Shown here piece by piece: positions 13,152 through 22,475 of a DNA stretch of 40,416 nucleotides. How positions within the stretch are numbered: the stretch's first letter is position 1; the number at the start of each line of letters is the position of its first letter. Source of the stretch: a virus; IMG/VR virus record IMGVR_UViG_3300042154_002606, positions 1 to 40,416 of that record; one strand, given 5' to 3'. The translations under genes and the position numbers were made by a program. The notes under the pieces were generated by a model that was given only the letters and a program-made list of their open reading frames with translations, ran no database searches and was not told the DNA's origin.

Positions 13152-14438
13152 ATGGTAATCAACCCAACGCCTAAGCAAATCGAAGCTAAGCAAATAGCAA
13201 CACAGCAGGATAAGAATATTATTCTGTATGGTGGGGCGATTAGGGGTGGTAAAAGTTTCTGGTTATGCTTAATGATGCACAGCCTCGCGATGAAACACGA
13301 AGGTAGTAAGTGGGTAATGATTCGTAAGTCATTACCTACACTAAAAAAAACGCTAATACCCTCATTTTTTAAGCTTTACCACATGGGTATTAATCACTAC
13401 ATTGAAAAGTTTAATAATCAAGATTATATTGTCTATTATAAAAATGGTTCTCAAATAATGTTTATGGCTGAAAGCTATGACACCGATAAGGAACTAAACA
13501 GATTCAGAGGTTTAGAGATTAACGGGGCAGGATTTGATGAAATAAACGAATGTAATCAAGATACGTTTAACGTAGTCAATAGCCGTGTGTTTTCTTATTC
13601 TCATTTGATACCAAACCAACCTAAGCCGTTAATTTTAGCGACGTGTAACCCTTCGACAGGTTGGGTAAAAGAACTTTTTTATGATAGGTGGAAAGATAAC
13701 ACTTTGCCCTCAAACTGGGCTTATATACCTTCAAAGATTACTGATAACCCTTACATTCCTGAAAGTGCTATTGAAGAATTAAGAGCAACTACGACTTCAT
13801 TAATATTTGAAAGAATGGTTAATGGTGACTGGGAGGTAAGGGAAAACGAAAACCTATTTGCTTATGCTTTTGAGCCTACAAGAAACGTAAGCAATGAGGC
13901 TGTTTATCAAGAGGGTTTGCCCGTTTACCTATCATTTGACTTTAATGTTAACCCAGCTACGTGTGCCGTATTTCAGCATACGCATGATTTCATTTATCAA
14001 ATAGATGAGATCAGGTTAAAAGATAGTTCTATATATTCCGTAACGGATCTAATCAAAACTAAAGACTATTTCAAAAGCCAAATATACGTAACAGGAGATG
14101 CGAGTGGATGGGCAAGGGAAAAGAGTACAAGCGCTTTGGATTCAATGTATTCAATTATTAAACGTGAATTGAATATACCTATTACGGCTATTAAGACACC
14201 TAGAGCAAATCCAAGCCATAAGAAGTCTAGGGAGTTGTATAATAGTATTTTCGAAAAGCATAAGAAATGCCTAATTCACCCTAAATGTATTTATTCAATC
14301 AAGGATAATTTGAACGTGAAGGTATTAGAGGACAATAGTATTGATAAGTCAGACAGTAAACTAACTCACAATTTGGACTGTCAGCGGTACTACTATTCAA
14401 CATTCCACTACAACTTCACTAAGTCATTGCATTTGTAG
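13152..14438 (+). CDS. terL: Terminase large subunit
   Basis: The 428-residue packaging motor and nuclease. ATPase domain: Walker A GGAIRGGKS (27-35), Walker B with GFDEINE (about 126-132), and motif III ATCNPSTGW. Nuclease domain of RNase H fold: SFDFNVNP (about 260-267), VTGDASGW (about 315-322), and a final Asp-containing segment near HNLDCQRYY. Length and motif order are normal for phage TerL. It should cut concatemers and pump DNA into the prohead through the portal, which lies 10 kb away at 24704. The apparent circular permutation of the window would fit headful packaging, but no cos or pac site was identified. Confidence 0.93.
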   Translation: MVINPTPKQIEAKQIATQQDKNIILYGGAIRGGKSFWLCLMMHSLAMKHEGSKWVMIRKSLPTLKKTLIPSFFKLYHMGINHYIEKFNNQDYIVYYKNGSQIMFMAESYDTDKELNRFRGLEINGAGFDEINECNQDTFNVVNSRVFSYSHLIPNQPKPLILATCNPSTGWVKELFYDRWKDNTLPSNWAYIPSKITDNPYIPESAIEELRATTTSLIFERMVNGDWEVRENENLFAYAFEPTRNVSNEAVYQEGLPVYLSFDFNVNPATCAVFQHTHDFIYQIDEIRLKDSSIYSVTDLIKTKDYFKSQIYVTGDASGWAREKSTSALDSMYSIIKRELNIPITAIKTPRANPSHKKSRELYNSIFEKHKKCLIHPKCIYSIKDNLNVKVLEDNSIDKSDSKLTHNLDCQRYYYSTFHYNFTKSLHL

Positions 14439-14470
14439 CACAATAGACAATAAAGTAATTCAATTAAAGA

Positions 14471-14478
14471 TAATTTTG
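14471..14478 (+). promoter_or_regulatory. -7 box giving a leaderless start
   Basis: TAATTTTG matches TAnnTTTG and ends 4 bases before ATG 14483. No -33 box is seen at the usual distance. It repeats the spacing found at other promoters in this genome. Confidence 0.45.
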
Positions 14479-14482
14479 CTTT

Positions 14483-14848
14483 ATGAGTTACTTACTACAA
14501 CAGGACAATTGCAACTGCTATAATGCTGTTCCAATGTCGCAATGCTTACAAGAAATCAAAATAAAAGGACTTGAAACAGGAACGAATTACATTTTTGAAA
14601 TATGGGACAAATTCGATTCTTTAGAGGTTATCTTGGATACGGCTATTTCAAATGAATGCGCTTTGGATTTATCGGTATTAACGCCTAACTTATTTAACTG
14701 CAATGCTGGAGAGTTTACACTTAAAATTTACGAAACCTCAGATTATGAAACGCCTATTGAGTTAACGTTTAATAGCGTAGCTTACAATTGCTTTATTTTA
14801 ACGTTTATTAACTCTAATTCAACAGCTACTTATGAGTATCTACGATAG
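14483..14848 (+). CDS. Hypothetical Cys-rich beta protein
   Basis: A 121-residue protein predicted to be mostly beta strands, with eight Cys residues (a cluster NCNCYN at the start, then CLQ, CALD, CNAG, YNCF). No membrane segment or signal peptide. It lies between terminase and the tail-chaperone genes, so it may be a minor virion component, but I recognise no family. The start is 4 bases after a -7 box. Its end overlaps the next gene by 17 bases. Confidence 0.7.
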   Translation: MSYLLQQDNCNCYNAVPMSQCLQEIKIKGLETGTNYIFEIWDKFDSLEVILDTAISNECALDLSVLTPNLFNCNAGEFTLKIYETSDYETPIELTFNSVAYNCFILTFINSNSTATYEYLR

Positions 14849-15107
14849 CGTATTACTTGCAACGGCTATTGTAATAACCGTTTATCAAAGTACAGAGGAT
14901 GGAATGATATTTGAATTTTTACATAAATATAAATCAATATGGTTATTAAAACCAGTTATAGGTTGTCCAACGTGTATGGGTTGGTGGTACGGAATTGCGG
15001 TATCATTGGCAAACGGTGTTACATTGCAAGCTATCCTGTGTGGATTTCTAACACTCGCATTGTGCGAGGTTTATAGTTGTTTATTATCAATATCTTACAA
15101 AGAATGA
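14832..15107 (+). CDS. Small membrane protein with CPTCMGWW motif
   Basis: A 91-residue membrane protein with an N-terminal hydrophobic helix (about 5-18) and two more in the second half (about 45-82). Between them lies IGCPTCMGWWYG. This CPxCxGxW pattern is seen in small phage and DUF1360-like membrane proteins, where the Cys pair may bind metal or form a disulfide. The role here is unknown. It could be an accessory holin-like or exclusion protein, but the lysis cassette is elsewhere (36.5-37.9 kb), so I do not name it so. Confidence 0.7.
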   Translation: MSIYDSVLLATAIVITVYQSTEDGMIFEFLHKYKSIWLLKPVIGCPTCMGWWYGIAVSLANGVTLQAILCGFLTLALCEVYSCLLSISYKE

Positions 15108-15111
15108 AACT

Positions 15112-15369
15112 ATGTTTAAAATAAAAATACCGTGTTATTTCTGTAATGAAGAAACTATTCAACATGAAAAAATATTAGGTGATTGTCCTATAGATTTATA
15201 TGAAATAAGAGAAGTGATCATCTATGACAAACCATTATTTATAAATCCATATTTTGAGAAAAGTATTGAAAAAGGGACAAGAATAATATTAAAATCAAAT
15301 GAATCTTTATTATCAAAATTAATGGTAAATGAAATTGAATCTATTATTGATAACCAATTGAATAAATGA
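15112..15369 (+). CDS. Hypothetical small protein with CxxC
   Basis: An 85-residue protein with a CYFC pair near the N-terminus (about 6-9) and a third Cys at about 21, suggesting metal binding. The rest is beta then helical. It overlaps the start of the tail-chaperone gene by 4 bases (ATGA). No family recognised. Confidence 0.65.
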   Translation: MFKIKIPCYFCNEETIQHEKILGDCPIDLYEIREVIIYDKPLFINPYFEKSIEKGTRIILKSNESLLSKLMVNEIESIIDNQLNK

Positions 15370-16028
15370 AACTAAAAGAAAAACTAACAAAATTCTTTAG
15401 TTCGAAGTCTCCTAAATGGAGTAAAGAAACGAACTATGTAATTGAATTTGCCTTTAAACATAACGGCAAAAATTACTATCAAATGTCGGATTATATCAAT
15501 ATCCCATGTGAGCGTGCATTTACTGCTGTAAGCTATTACGATGAACTTACAATGAAATGCGATAGGGCGTTCTTATTAGCCCACAATGAAGCAATAGAAA
15601 ACGCTTGTAACAATGGTAAATTAACCGAGGTAGTAAAATTAAACCATGATTTAAAATTAAGATTAAGCCTAGTTAGTGACCCTGACTTACTTCTTAAATT
15701 AGCAAGTGTAGTTTTCTTTGATGACAATGAAAGTCCTTTAGTTTATGACTTTGCATATAATGAAAAAAAGTTAAAAGAATGGAAAAAAGATAAATTGATG
15801 GATTTTTTCCAAGTCTTGCCTTTACAAAACTTAATACCCTCTTTAGATTTCTCAAAAATAGATTTAAAGACCTTTACCAAAATGAACCACGAGGTAAGAC
15901 AATTAACGGTTCTACAAATAGACAACATCTTGCTCAATCTTTCACCAGAGGTATTGAAAGGAGATTTAGCGAGCGAGTTAATCTTGCAAAAGGAAGCATT
16001 ACAGAACTCAATAGCATTAGAGGGCTAA
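15366..16028 (+). CDS. Probable tail assembly chaperone (frame 0 product)
   Basis: A 220-residue, mostly helical protein directly upstream of the tape measure gene, the standard place of the tail assembly chaperone (lambda gpG type) in long-tailed phages. No sequence family is recognised, so the call rests on position and on the second frame. A -1 frame overlapping its 3' end stays open from 15794 to 16087 and stops 2 bases before the tape-measure ATG. The N-terminal part (KWSKETNYVIEFAFKHNGKNYYQ) looks like a folded domain. The chaperone would coat the tape measure while tail-tube subunits polymerise. Confidence 0.6.
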   Translation: MKLKEKLTKFFSSKSPKWSKETNYVIEFAFKHNGKNYYQMSDYINIPCERAFTAVSYYDELTMKCDRAFLLAHNEAIENACNNGKLTEVVKLNHDLKLRLSLVSDPDLLLKLASVVFFDDNESPLVYDFAYNEKKLKEWKKDKLMDFFQVLPLQNLIPSLDFSKIDLKTFTKMNHEVRQLTVLQIDNILLNLSPEVLKGDLASELILQKEALQNSIALEG

Positions 16029-16087
16029 CAATATACGAATACCATTTGTTTATTGAAGAAATGGAAAAACAAGCTAATAAAAAATAA
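15803..16087 (+). CDS. Putative -1 frameshift extension of the tail chaperone
   Basis: In the -1 frame relative to the chaperone gene there is no stop from 15794 to the TAA at 16085-16087. There is no good start codon in it, so it would be reached by frameshifting. The only perfect slippery heptamer after the -1 stop at 15791 is T-TTT-TTC at 15803-15809. The extension ends with SITELNSIRGLTIYEYHLF, a plausible helical sequence, and it fills the otherwise unexplained 61 bases between 16028 and the tape measure gene. The exact slip point is uncertain. A later, non-canonical site near the SD-like AAAGGAG at 15958-15964 is also possible. Confidence 0.5.
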   Translation, partial: FFPSLAFTKLNTLFRFLKNRFKDLYQNEPRGKTINGSTNRQHLAQSFTRGIERRFSERVNLAKGSITELNSIRGLTIYEYHLFIEEMEKQANKK

Positions 16088-16089
16088 TT

Positions 16090-18984
16090 ATGGCAACCGA
16101 TATTAAAGTAGTAAAGACCGTTTTTTCAGTTGATTCAACTGATATAGATGAAGCAAAAGTAAAATATAATGGGCTTACAACTTCGATTGAAAAGGCTACA
16201 ACAGCTTTAAAAAATCAATCGACAGATGCTAAAACTTCGGTTGCCGACTTAAATAAATCTATTAACTCGGTAATTAATAGAACTAACCAACTGCAAGCAG
16301 AATATCAAAAAATAAGCAATCAGGCTAGTAAAACATTTGATGGTAAAACACTTGATATTTATAAGCAAAAAATGCACGCTTTGCAAAGTGAAGCGAAGGA
16401 GTTAGGGGTAAAATTAACAGATACAAACAAACAAACAGAAAAGCTAAAGTCAGGATTTAGCGGAATAGGTTCAACCATCGCAGGAGCCTTTGCTATTGGT
16501 TCGGTTGTCGCTTTTGGGAAGTCTGTTTTAGATGCTACGGTAAAGAATGAGCAATTAACTAAGTCATTTGAGGTTATGCTTAAAAGTAAAGCACAAGCTG
16601 ATATATTAATGTCTCAATTAGTTCAGTTTGCTAAAACTACTCCATTTGAATTAACTGAAGTAGCTGAAGCAACAAAGAAATTATTAGCTTTTGGAGTTGA
16701 ATCAAGCGACATTGAAAAAACATTAAGAAAGCTTGGTGATGTTAGTGCTGGTATTGGTGCTCCATTGTCAGAAATTGCATATCTTTTTGGTACTATCAAA
16801 ACGCAAGGTAGAGCAATGACACAAGATATAAATCAATTTACTAACAGAGGTATTCCAATGTGGGACGAACTCGCAAAGGTAACAGGGATAAGTGGATTGG
16901 CTTTAAAGAAGTATGTTGAAGAAGGTAAAATTGGATACAAAGAAATAGACCAAGCATTTACAAATTTAACTACAAATGGAGGTAAGTTTACTGGTTTAAT
17001 GGATGCTCAATCTAAAACTTTAGGGGGTACTATTTCAAACTTAGGTGATTCGTGGGATCAATTCATGGTAAAACTTGGGAACGGTAATAGTGGAATATTA
17101 AAGTCAATAGTTAGTACATTAGGTGAAGTTGTAGATAAGTTAAATGAATGGGCGGAAACTGAAGAAGATGCTGTTAAGTCTTTAGCTGAAAAGAAATCAA
17201 GAGTAGTGCAAAAGTATGTCGAAGATGACTATAAAAAATTTATTGAATTAGCTAAAAAGAACGGCATTGATGAAAGAACTTCAATTGAACAAAGATATAA
17301 TGACCAAACGTCTTTAAAAGCGAATTTATTAAAAACGCAGCAAGAAAAATTAAAGGAATTAGAAGAAAAAAGAAGAAAATATATTGAACATGAAGAAGGT
17401 AGTATTTTACTTGATAGACTTCATTCAGTAGCGACATTAAGCGACAAAACAGAGTTTGATAAAAATACAAGACTTGTTATTGCTCAAAAAGCAGAGATAG
17501 AAAAAACAAAATTACATCAAAAAATATTAGAAGATGTAAGAAAAAAATATTTTGATGAAGTAGCAAAGGAAGAGGAAAAAGAAACTGAAAAACAACGCAA
17601 GGCTCGTGAATCAGCGCAAAAAAAACTTGTAGATGATGCCTTAAATTTGCTCAAACATGAAGAGGAAATAGCTAAGCAAAAAGCCCTAAACGCAGGAGGC
17701 ACCGCCTTAGATGTATTAAAAATTGAAGATAAATTCAATAGCAAAAGAATTGATATTTATAAGAAATACAGCGACATTTTAAACACTAAACAAAAGCAAG
17801 ATGAAGAAAGTACACTAGTCAATGTCGTAACTATTGGTAAAAAAATAGAGAAACAAACAAAAGACGATTTAGATGCTAGACTTAAAGCAAACGAAGAATG
17901 GAGCAAGAAAGTTAATGACCAACATTTAAAAGAAGAAGATAATTTAAAGAAAACACTAGATAGACAAAATTCAATTGAACAAGATAAAATAGGAATTGAA
18001 CGCGCAGAAACATTAATAAAATTATACGAAAGCAACAATTTAACAATAGAAGAAAAACTAAAAGAACGTGAAAAAATAGAAGCTGAATTTGCAAAGCAAT
18101 CACTTGAAGAAACAATAAAAGCAGACGAAGAAAAACTATTATTATTAACATTAAATAGTGAAGATTATATTGCATTAGAGCGTAAAATAGCAGATGAAAA
18201 AGTAAAATTAAATGATGAGGCTAATAATAAAATAATTGAAAGCGATAAGAAAAAAGAAGCAACACGAAAAGAGATAGCGCAACAAACTGTTGATGTTTTA
18301 AAACAAGGATTAAACGCTATATTCCAATATCAATCAAATGTAAATTCAGCTACATTAATAGATTTGCAAGATAAAGAAGAAAGGGAATTAAAACTAGCCG
18401 AAGGTAACCAAGCTAAAAAAGATGCTATTGCTAAGAAGTATGCATCGGAAGAAGCTAAGATAAAAAGAAAGCAGTTTGAACAAGACAAAGCTATTGCTTT
18501 AATAAATATTGCTATAAGCACAGCCGAAGGAGTAGCAAAAGCATTCGCTAAAACTGGCCCCGGGGGATTTGCATTAGGCGCCTTAATTATTGCGAGTGGT
18601 GCAATACAAGCTGGATTAGTAGCTTCACAACCTACACCAAAATTTGCAAAAGGGGTAATTGATTTACAAGGAAAAGGTACAGGAACAAGCGATGAAATAC
18701 ACGCTATGCTATCAAAAGGTGAATCAGTAATGACAGCAGAGGAAACAAGCAAGTTTAAGCCTCTGTTACAAAGCATAAGACGTAAAGAACTAAGTCCTGA
18801 ACTAGCTAACATGATGTTATCAGGGCAAAGAATTTCAAACGTAAACTTAAATACCGATTCATTAGCAAAAGAATTGCGAGGTATGCCAAAGAATCACATT
18901 TCATTAGATAAAGAAGGGTTTAAGACTTATCTTTATTCAGAGAATTTAAAACAAGAAAGTTTGAACAATAGATACCTATCATAA
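16090..18984 (+). CDS. Tail tape measure protein
   Basis: A 964-residue protein that sets tail length and is ejected ahead of DNA. The N-terminal third has the tape-measure domain signature: KSFEVMLKSKAQADILM, FAKTTPFELTEVAEATKKLLAFG, QGRAMTQDINQFTNRGIPMWDEL and TLGGTISNLGDSWDQF (about 150-325). A hydrophobic segment near 125-145 (GSTIAGAFAIGSVVAFG) and another near 810-845 could become membrane-inserting. Between about 370 and 780 is a very long, Lys/Glu-rich coiled coil, which fits an extended ruler. Coiled-coil composition makes the opposite strand look open in several places; those frames are shadows. The start is 2 bases after the chaperone -1 frame stop. Confidence 0.92.
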   Translation: MATDIKVVKTVFSVDSTDIDEAKVKYNGLTTSIEKATTALKNQSTDAKTSVADLNKSINSVINRTNQLQAEYQKISNQASKTFDGKTLDIYKQKMHALQSEAKELGVKLTDTNKQTEKLKSGFSGIGSTIAGAFAIGSVVAFGKSVLDATVKNEQLTKSFEVMLKSKAQADILMSQLVQFAKTTPFELTEVAEATKKLLAFGVESSDIEKTLRKLGDVSAGIGAPLSEIAYLFGTIKTQGRAMTQDINQFTNRGIPMWDELAKVTGISGLALKKYVEEGKIGYKEIDQAFTNLTTNGGKFTGLMDAQSKTLGGTISNLGDSWDQFMVKLGNGNSGILKSIVSTLGEVVDKLNEWAETEEDAVKSLAEKKSRVVQKYVEDDYKKFIELAKKNGIDERTSIEQRYNDQTSLKANLLKTQQEKLKELEEKRRKYIEHEEGSILLDRLHSVATLSDKTEFDKNTRLVIAQKAEIEKTKLHQKILEDVRKKYFDEVAKEEEKETEKQRKARESAQKKLVDDALNLLKHEEEIAKQKALNAGGTALDVLKIEDKFNSKRIDIYKKYSDILNTKQKQDEESTLVNVVTIGKKIEKQTKDDLDARLKANEEWSKKVNDQHLKEEDNLKKTLDRQNSIEQDKIGIERAETLIKLYESNNLTIEEKLKEREKIEAEFAKQSLEETIKADEEKLLLLTLNSEDYIALERKIADEKVKLNDEANNKIIESDKKKEATRKEIAQQTVDVLKQGLNAIFQYQSNVNSATLIDLQDKEERELKLAEGNQAKKDAIAKKYASEEAKIKRKQFEQDKAIALINIAISTAEGVAKAFAKTGPGGFALGALIIASGAIQAGLVASQPTPKFAKGVIDLQGKGTGTSDEIHAMLSKGESVMTAEETSKFKPLLQSIRRKELSPELANMMLSGQRISNVNLNTDSLAKELRGMPKNHISLDKEGFKTYLYSENLKQESLNNRYLS

Positions 18985-21218
18985 TGGAGTTTAGATTTAC
19001 AATTATAAATGATACAGTTGAAACTGTAATTGACGAACCGATAGGCTGGGATAAATGTAAGTTTACATTAGCACGTGATGAAAATTATCATGGCATATTC
19101 GTTACCTTTTCTACTGACTTAGAGTTTGTGGGGACTGGTTATACTATTATTTCAAATGCGTTTTATGATTATGGTATTGAAAAGATTTTATTATTACGTA
19201 TTGAGGAAAGATGCAATGCTTCGTATGAATATGAAACGATGTTTACAGGTCGCGTAAACCTATCAAGATTTCAAGACTTATTTAACGGTTATTGTTCTTG
19301 TAAGGTAAATTTAGAAGACAGTAACAACTCAATGTTAATTAAAAATAATGCTGACAAGATTATTAACTTTTCTGAAACTATTGAAATAGAAGGCGAAACA
19401 TTAGCGCCACTCGAAGAAAATGTAATGACGATGCACAGTAAAGCTATTGTACTGACAAGTGTACTTGAAACAATAGGATTATCAGTGCCAACTATATCAG
19501 CAATATATCAAGCAGTAAATTCAAAAACATATTATTTAGCTTTACCACTATTATTAAAAACAAATGATTTAAGCATAGGAGGCGCAACAGGAGCATTTGC
19601 TCAAATCATGTCAGACCCTGCAGGAACAGTTGGAGATGTAGACAGTAATTTCATTGCTCCTTATGATGGTATTTACAATTTTAATATTGATATATTAGGT
19701 GATTTTAACGATATATCAGCAGACAATAGACGTTTTAATTTTGCTTTAATATTAAACGTAAATGGTACATTAACTACGCTTTATGATTGGGGTACATTTG
19801 AAACAGTAACAAGTCAAAATATATACATTCCAATTAGTTATACCAATACATCAATTAATATTAATCTATTGGCAGGAGAGTATGTAAAATTGTATTTTGT
19901 AATTGCTAATTATGGACAACTTGTTGCACCTCCTATAAATTCAAATTGGTTTTTAAACTTAACCGTAGCTAACGTTACTTTCAAATCTAACACCTTAGCC
20001 CCTGAAACAACGGCAAAGACTTATTTAATACATGAATGTTTTGAACGTGTTGCACAGGCTACAATTAATAAACAAGTAGCATTTGAAAGTAATTTTTTAG
20101 GGAGAAAAGACATAGGTTATGGCGCGAACGGTTGCGCTTCATTTACAGCCTTAACAAATGGATTTAACATACGCGACTTTGACAAACCTATATTGACATC
20201 ACTTAATGATATATTTAGTTCACTATCTGCGGTTCATTGCTTAGGCTTAGGACTTATTCAGAAAGGAGATAACGAGGTTATAAAAGTTGAGCCTATTGAC
20301 TATTTTTATGATGGAGATAATCAAATAGCTGAAATGCTTAATATTAAGCAAATAACAGTGGCCAGCAATGAATCAATGATTTATAACACCGCTTTGATAG
20401 GGTTCGAGAAATACGGTACAGAGGAAGGCACTGACAAAAACAATACATTAGATGGATTTGCAACACAACATAATTACAACCTACCAATAACGACCGTTAA
20501 AAAAGCATTCATAAAGGTATGCAAATATATTACAGATCACTACGCAATTGAGTTCACACGTAGACAACAGTTAATGACTACATCAACTCAATCATGGAAG
20601 TTTGATGATGACAACTTTATGATTTGCACTAATAGAAATGAAGATGAAAACGGCTTTGCAACTTCATTAAACATTGCTGAAAAAAATGAAAACTTTACCG
20701 TAACCAATAACATTTTAAGTGCTGAAACAGGGTATAATCTAAGGCTTACACCTAAAAGGATGTTATTAAAATGGAATCAATTAATAAGTGGTGCTTATGC
20801 CAAAATGGCAGGAGTATCAGCAAAGTTTGCAAATGGGGTATCTAATTACCTTTATCAATCGCAATTAGAAGGTAATTGCGCAGACAGATACAATAATCAA
20901 CTACTTTCAGAGAATCAAAATTTATCTTGGGATGATGCGAATAATGCTATTAACAACCCAATCATTGAGCCTATAGGTATTAAATATAGTTACCCTATGA
21001 CAAGTCAGGTATTTAATAACATACTAGCAAATCCTCAAGGTTATATTAGTTGTTCCAAAAGTAGCACAATAGAACATCGAGGATTTATAAAAATGTTGAC
21101 CTTTACCCCAACAGAGGGTATGGCTGAAATGGAGTTAATAAGAATGTTTGGTAATGAATCAGCTTGTGACCTTATTTATGTTGAATGTCCTTATGTTGAA
21201 TCTGAATACGTTGAATAA
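18984..21218 (+). CDS. Tail tip / distal tail structural protein
   Basis: A 744-residue protein right after the tape measure, overlapping it at the stop/start (ATAATG). It begins with a beta-rich domain (MEFRFTIINDTVETVIDEPI) and includes a long beta-sandwich-like middle (about 200-345). Its position matches distal-tail or tail-tip (Tal-like) proteins that bind the end of the tube and the receptor-binding parts. I recognise similarity in style to large Bacteroidota siphophage tail proteins, but no named domain. No catalytic motif or signal peptide is seen. Confidence 0.6.
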   Translation: MEFRFTIINDTVETVIDEPIGWDKCKFTLARDENYHGIFVTFSTDLEFVGTGYTIISNAFYDYGIEKILLLRIEERCNASYEYETMFTGRVNLSRFQDLFNGYCSCKVNLEDSNNSMLIKNNADKIINFSETIEIEGETLAPLEENVMTMHSKAIVLTSVLETIGLSVPTISAIYQAVNSKTYYLALPLLLKTNDLSIGGATGAFAQIMSDPAGTVGDVDSNFIAPYDGIYNFNIDILGDFNDISADNRRFNFALILNVNGTLTTLYDWGTFETVTSQNIYIPISYTNTSININLLAGEYVKLYFVIANYGQLVAPPINSNWFLNLTVANVTFKSNTLAPETTAKTYLIHECFERVAQATINKQVAFESNFLGRKDIGYGANGCASFTALTNGFNIRDFDKPILTSLNDIFSSLSAVHCLGLGLIQKGDNEVIKVEPIDYFYDGDNQIAEMLNIKQITVASNESMIYNTALIGFEKYGTEEGTDKNNTLDGFATQHNYNLPITTVKKAFIKVCKYITDHYAIEFTRRQQLMTTSTQSWKFDDDNFMICTNRNEDENGFATSLNIAEKNENFTVTNNILSAETGYNLRLTPKRMLLKWNQLISGAYAKMAGVSAKFANGVSNYLYQSQLEGNCADRYNNQLLSENQNLSWDDANNAINNPIIEPIGIKYSYPMTSQVFNNILANPQGYISCSKSSTIEHRGFIKMLTFTPTEGMAEMELIRMFGNESACDLIYVECPYVESEYVE

Positions 21219-21586
21219 TGTATATAAGCAAAGCAAACAGTTGTAAATTCATAGTACAGTCTTTATCTGTTACTTCCATAAATGTCAATCCTACGTCAGG
21301 GGTTGATAATGGAACTATTACAGTAGTTGTAAGTGGTGGAACTGCGCCATATCTTTATTCAATTAACAGGGGAGTACAACAAGCGAGTAATCAATTTACA
21401 GGGTTAGCAATAGGAAAATATTTAATACAAGTATTAGATAGGTTTGGTAAAATTGGTTATGTAGGGATTGAATTATTTGAAAATGTAGATTGTGGCGATT
21501 ATTCAGGCAGTACCGTTCAGGATATAATTGATACAGGATTAAAAGTAGCGAATTTTTATAATTGCACAGTAAATAGTTTCTATTAA
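21218..21586 (+). CDS. Tail protein with SprB-type repeat
   Basis: A 122-residue protein containing one SprB-repeat-like unit: PTSGVDNGTITVVVSGGTAPYLYSINRG followed by QFTGLAIGKYLIQVLDRFG (about 27-86; written here in two parts). SprB repeats are short Ig-like units typical of the giant gliding adhesin SprB of flavobacteria. In a phage tail cluster the domain most likely decorates the tail tip and contacts the cell surface. The remaining C-terminal 30 residues hold two Cys and no known domain. It overlaps the tail-tip gene by one base and precedes two further putative tail proteins. The domain strengthens the assignment to a flavobacterial host. Confidence 0.7.
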   Translation: MYISKANSCKFIVQSLSVTSINVNPTSGVDNGTITVVVSGGTAPYLYSINRGVQQASNQFTGLAIGKYLIQVLDRFGKIGYVGIELFENVDCGDYSGSTVQDIIDTGLKVANFYNCTVNSFY

Positions 21587-21599
21587 TAAATAAATATAT

Positions 21600-22475
21600 A
21601 TGGCAATTTGGACTCAAATATACGGTACTGACTTATGGTCTGTAGCAGTAACTAAAATAAATAATGTTATTGGTTCTTACAACAACTGGTCAGGAGGTAC
21701 AGAAAATCAAAGAAAAGTAAAAGCAAGTGCAACAGATTTTGATACTGCATGGTGTGACCCCGAAAATAAGATAAACTCATCTACTTCATTTAATTTAGGA
21801 ACTTTATTAGTAGGTGATTCAAAATCAATTGCTTTACCTTATCATTCGTATTCAGCAGAGGGGAATATAGCAATCAAAGCTTATTCAGTTGCAAATCCTT
21901 TGAACTATATTATTGGTAATATTACAGCTATTCCCGACAATCAAAATATTACTGTTACAATATTTGAAAAAGGAGGAAGTGGAACACAAACAGATATGGT
22001 GGTTATTCCTTATGGAATGTTAGATAATGAACATATTAGTATAGATACAACTACATTTCCAAATGCTATATTTTCAACTGCTCCTGTTATATCTAACGGT
22101 ACACTTACAAGTATGCAAGTTAGTTTGATAAGAAACGGTGAAAACATAACATTAAGCGGTTATTGTAAATTAACAGCTACTAATTCTTCATTTGATAGAA
22201 GGTTTATTTTAGGAACTTTACAGAATGATTTTTTAATAAAAAACGGAGATACAAAAGTAATAATTGGGGCATCAAATATTGGATTTACAAAACTTATAAG
22301 TAGCGTTTATTATCCTTTTAGTATTGTAGGTTATATTCAAAATAAATCTTCTTTAGTAGCATCTCCAAGTGATAATATATTAAAATTTGAAGATATAATC
22401 GAAACTTTCCCAGTGGTATTAAATACAGGAGAAGTATATTACTATAATTTTAGTATAACTTACATTAGAGCGTAA
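21600..22475 (+). CDS. Putative tail/host-recognition protein
   Basis: A 291-residue, beta-rich protein poor in charged residues and rich in Asn, Thr and Ser, as is common in receptor-binding and baseplate proteins. It begins MAIWTQIYGTDLWSVAVTKI. No family is recognised. It lies 13 bases after the SprB-like gene and overlaps the next gene by one base. Its composition and place between tail-tip and putative tail-tube genes suggest a tail-surface component. Function is not certain. Confidence 0.55.
   Translation: MAIWTQIYGTDLWSVAVTKINNVIGSYNNWSGGTENQRKVKASATDFDTAWCDPENKINSSTSFNLGTLLVGDSKSIALPYHSYSAEGNIAIKAYSVANPLNYIIGNITAIPDNQNITVTIFEKGGSGTQTDMVVIPYGMLDNEHISIDTTTFPNAIFSTAPVISNGTLTSMQVSLIRNGENITLSGYCKLTATNSSFDRRFILGTLQNDFLIKNGDTKVIIGASNIGFTKLISSVYYPFSIVGYIQNKSSLVASPSDNILKFEDIIETFPVVLNTGEVYYYNFSITYIRA

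Noticed and set aside
17252-18812. Minus-strand open frames inside the tape measure gene
   Set aside because: They mirror the AT-rich, coiled-coil coding strand. They have Ser/Phe/Leu-rich low-complexity translations, no coupling, and lie wholly within a certain gene.
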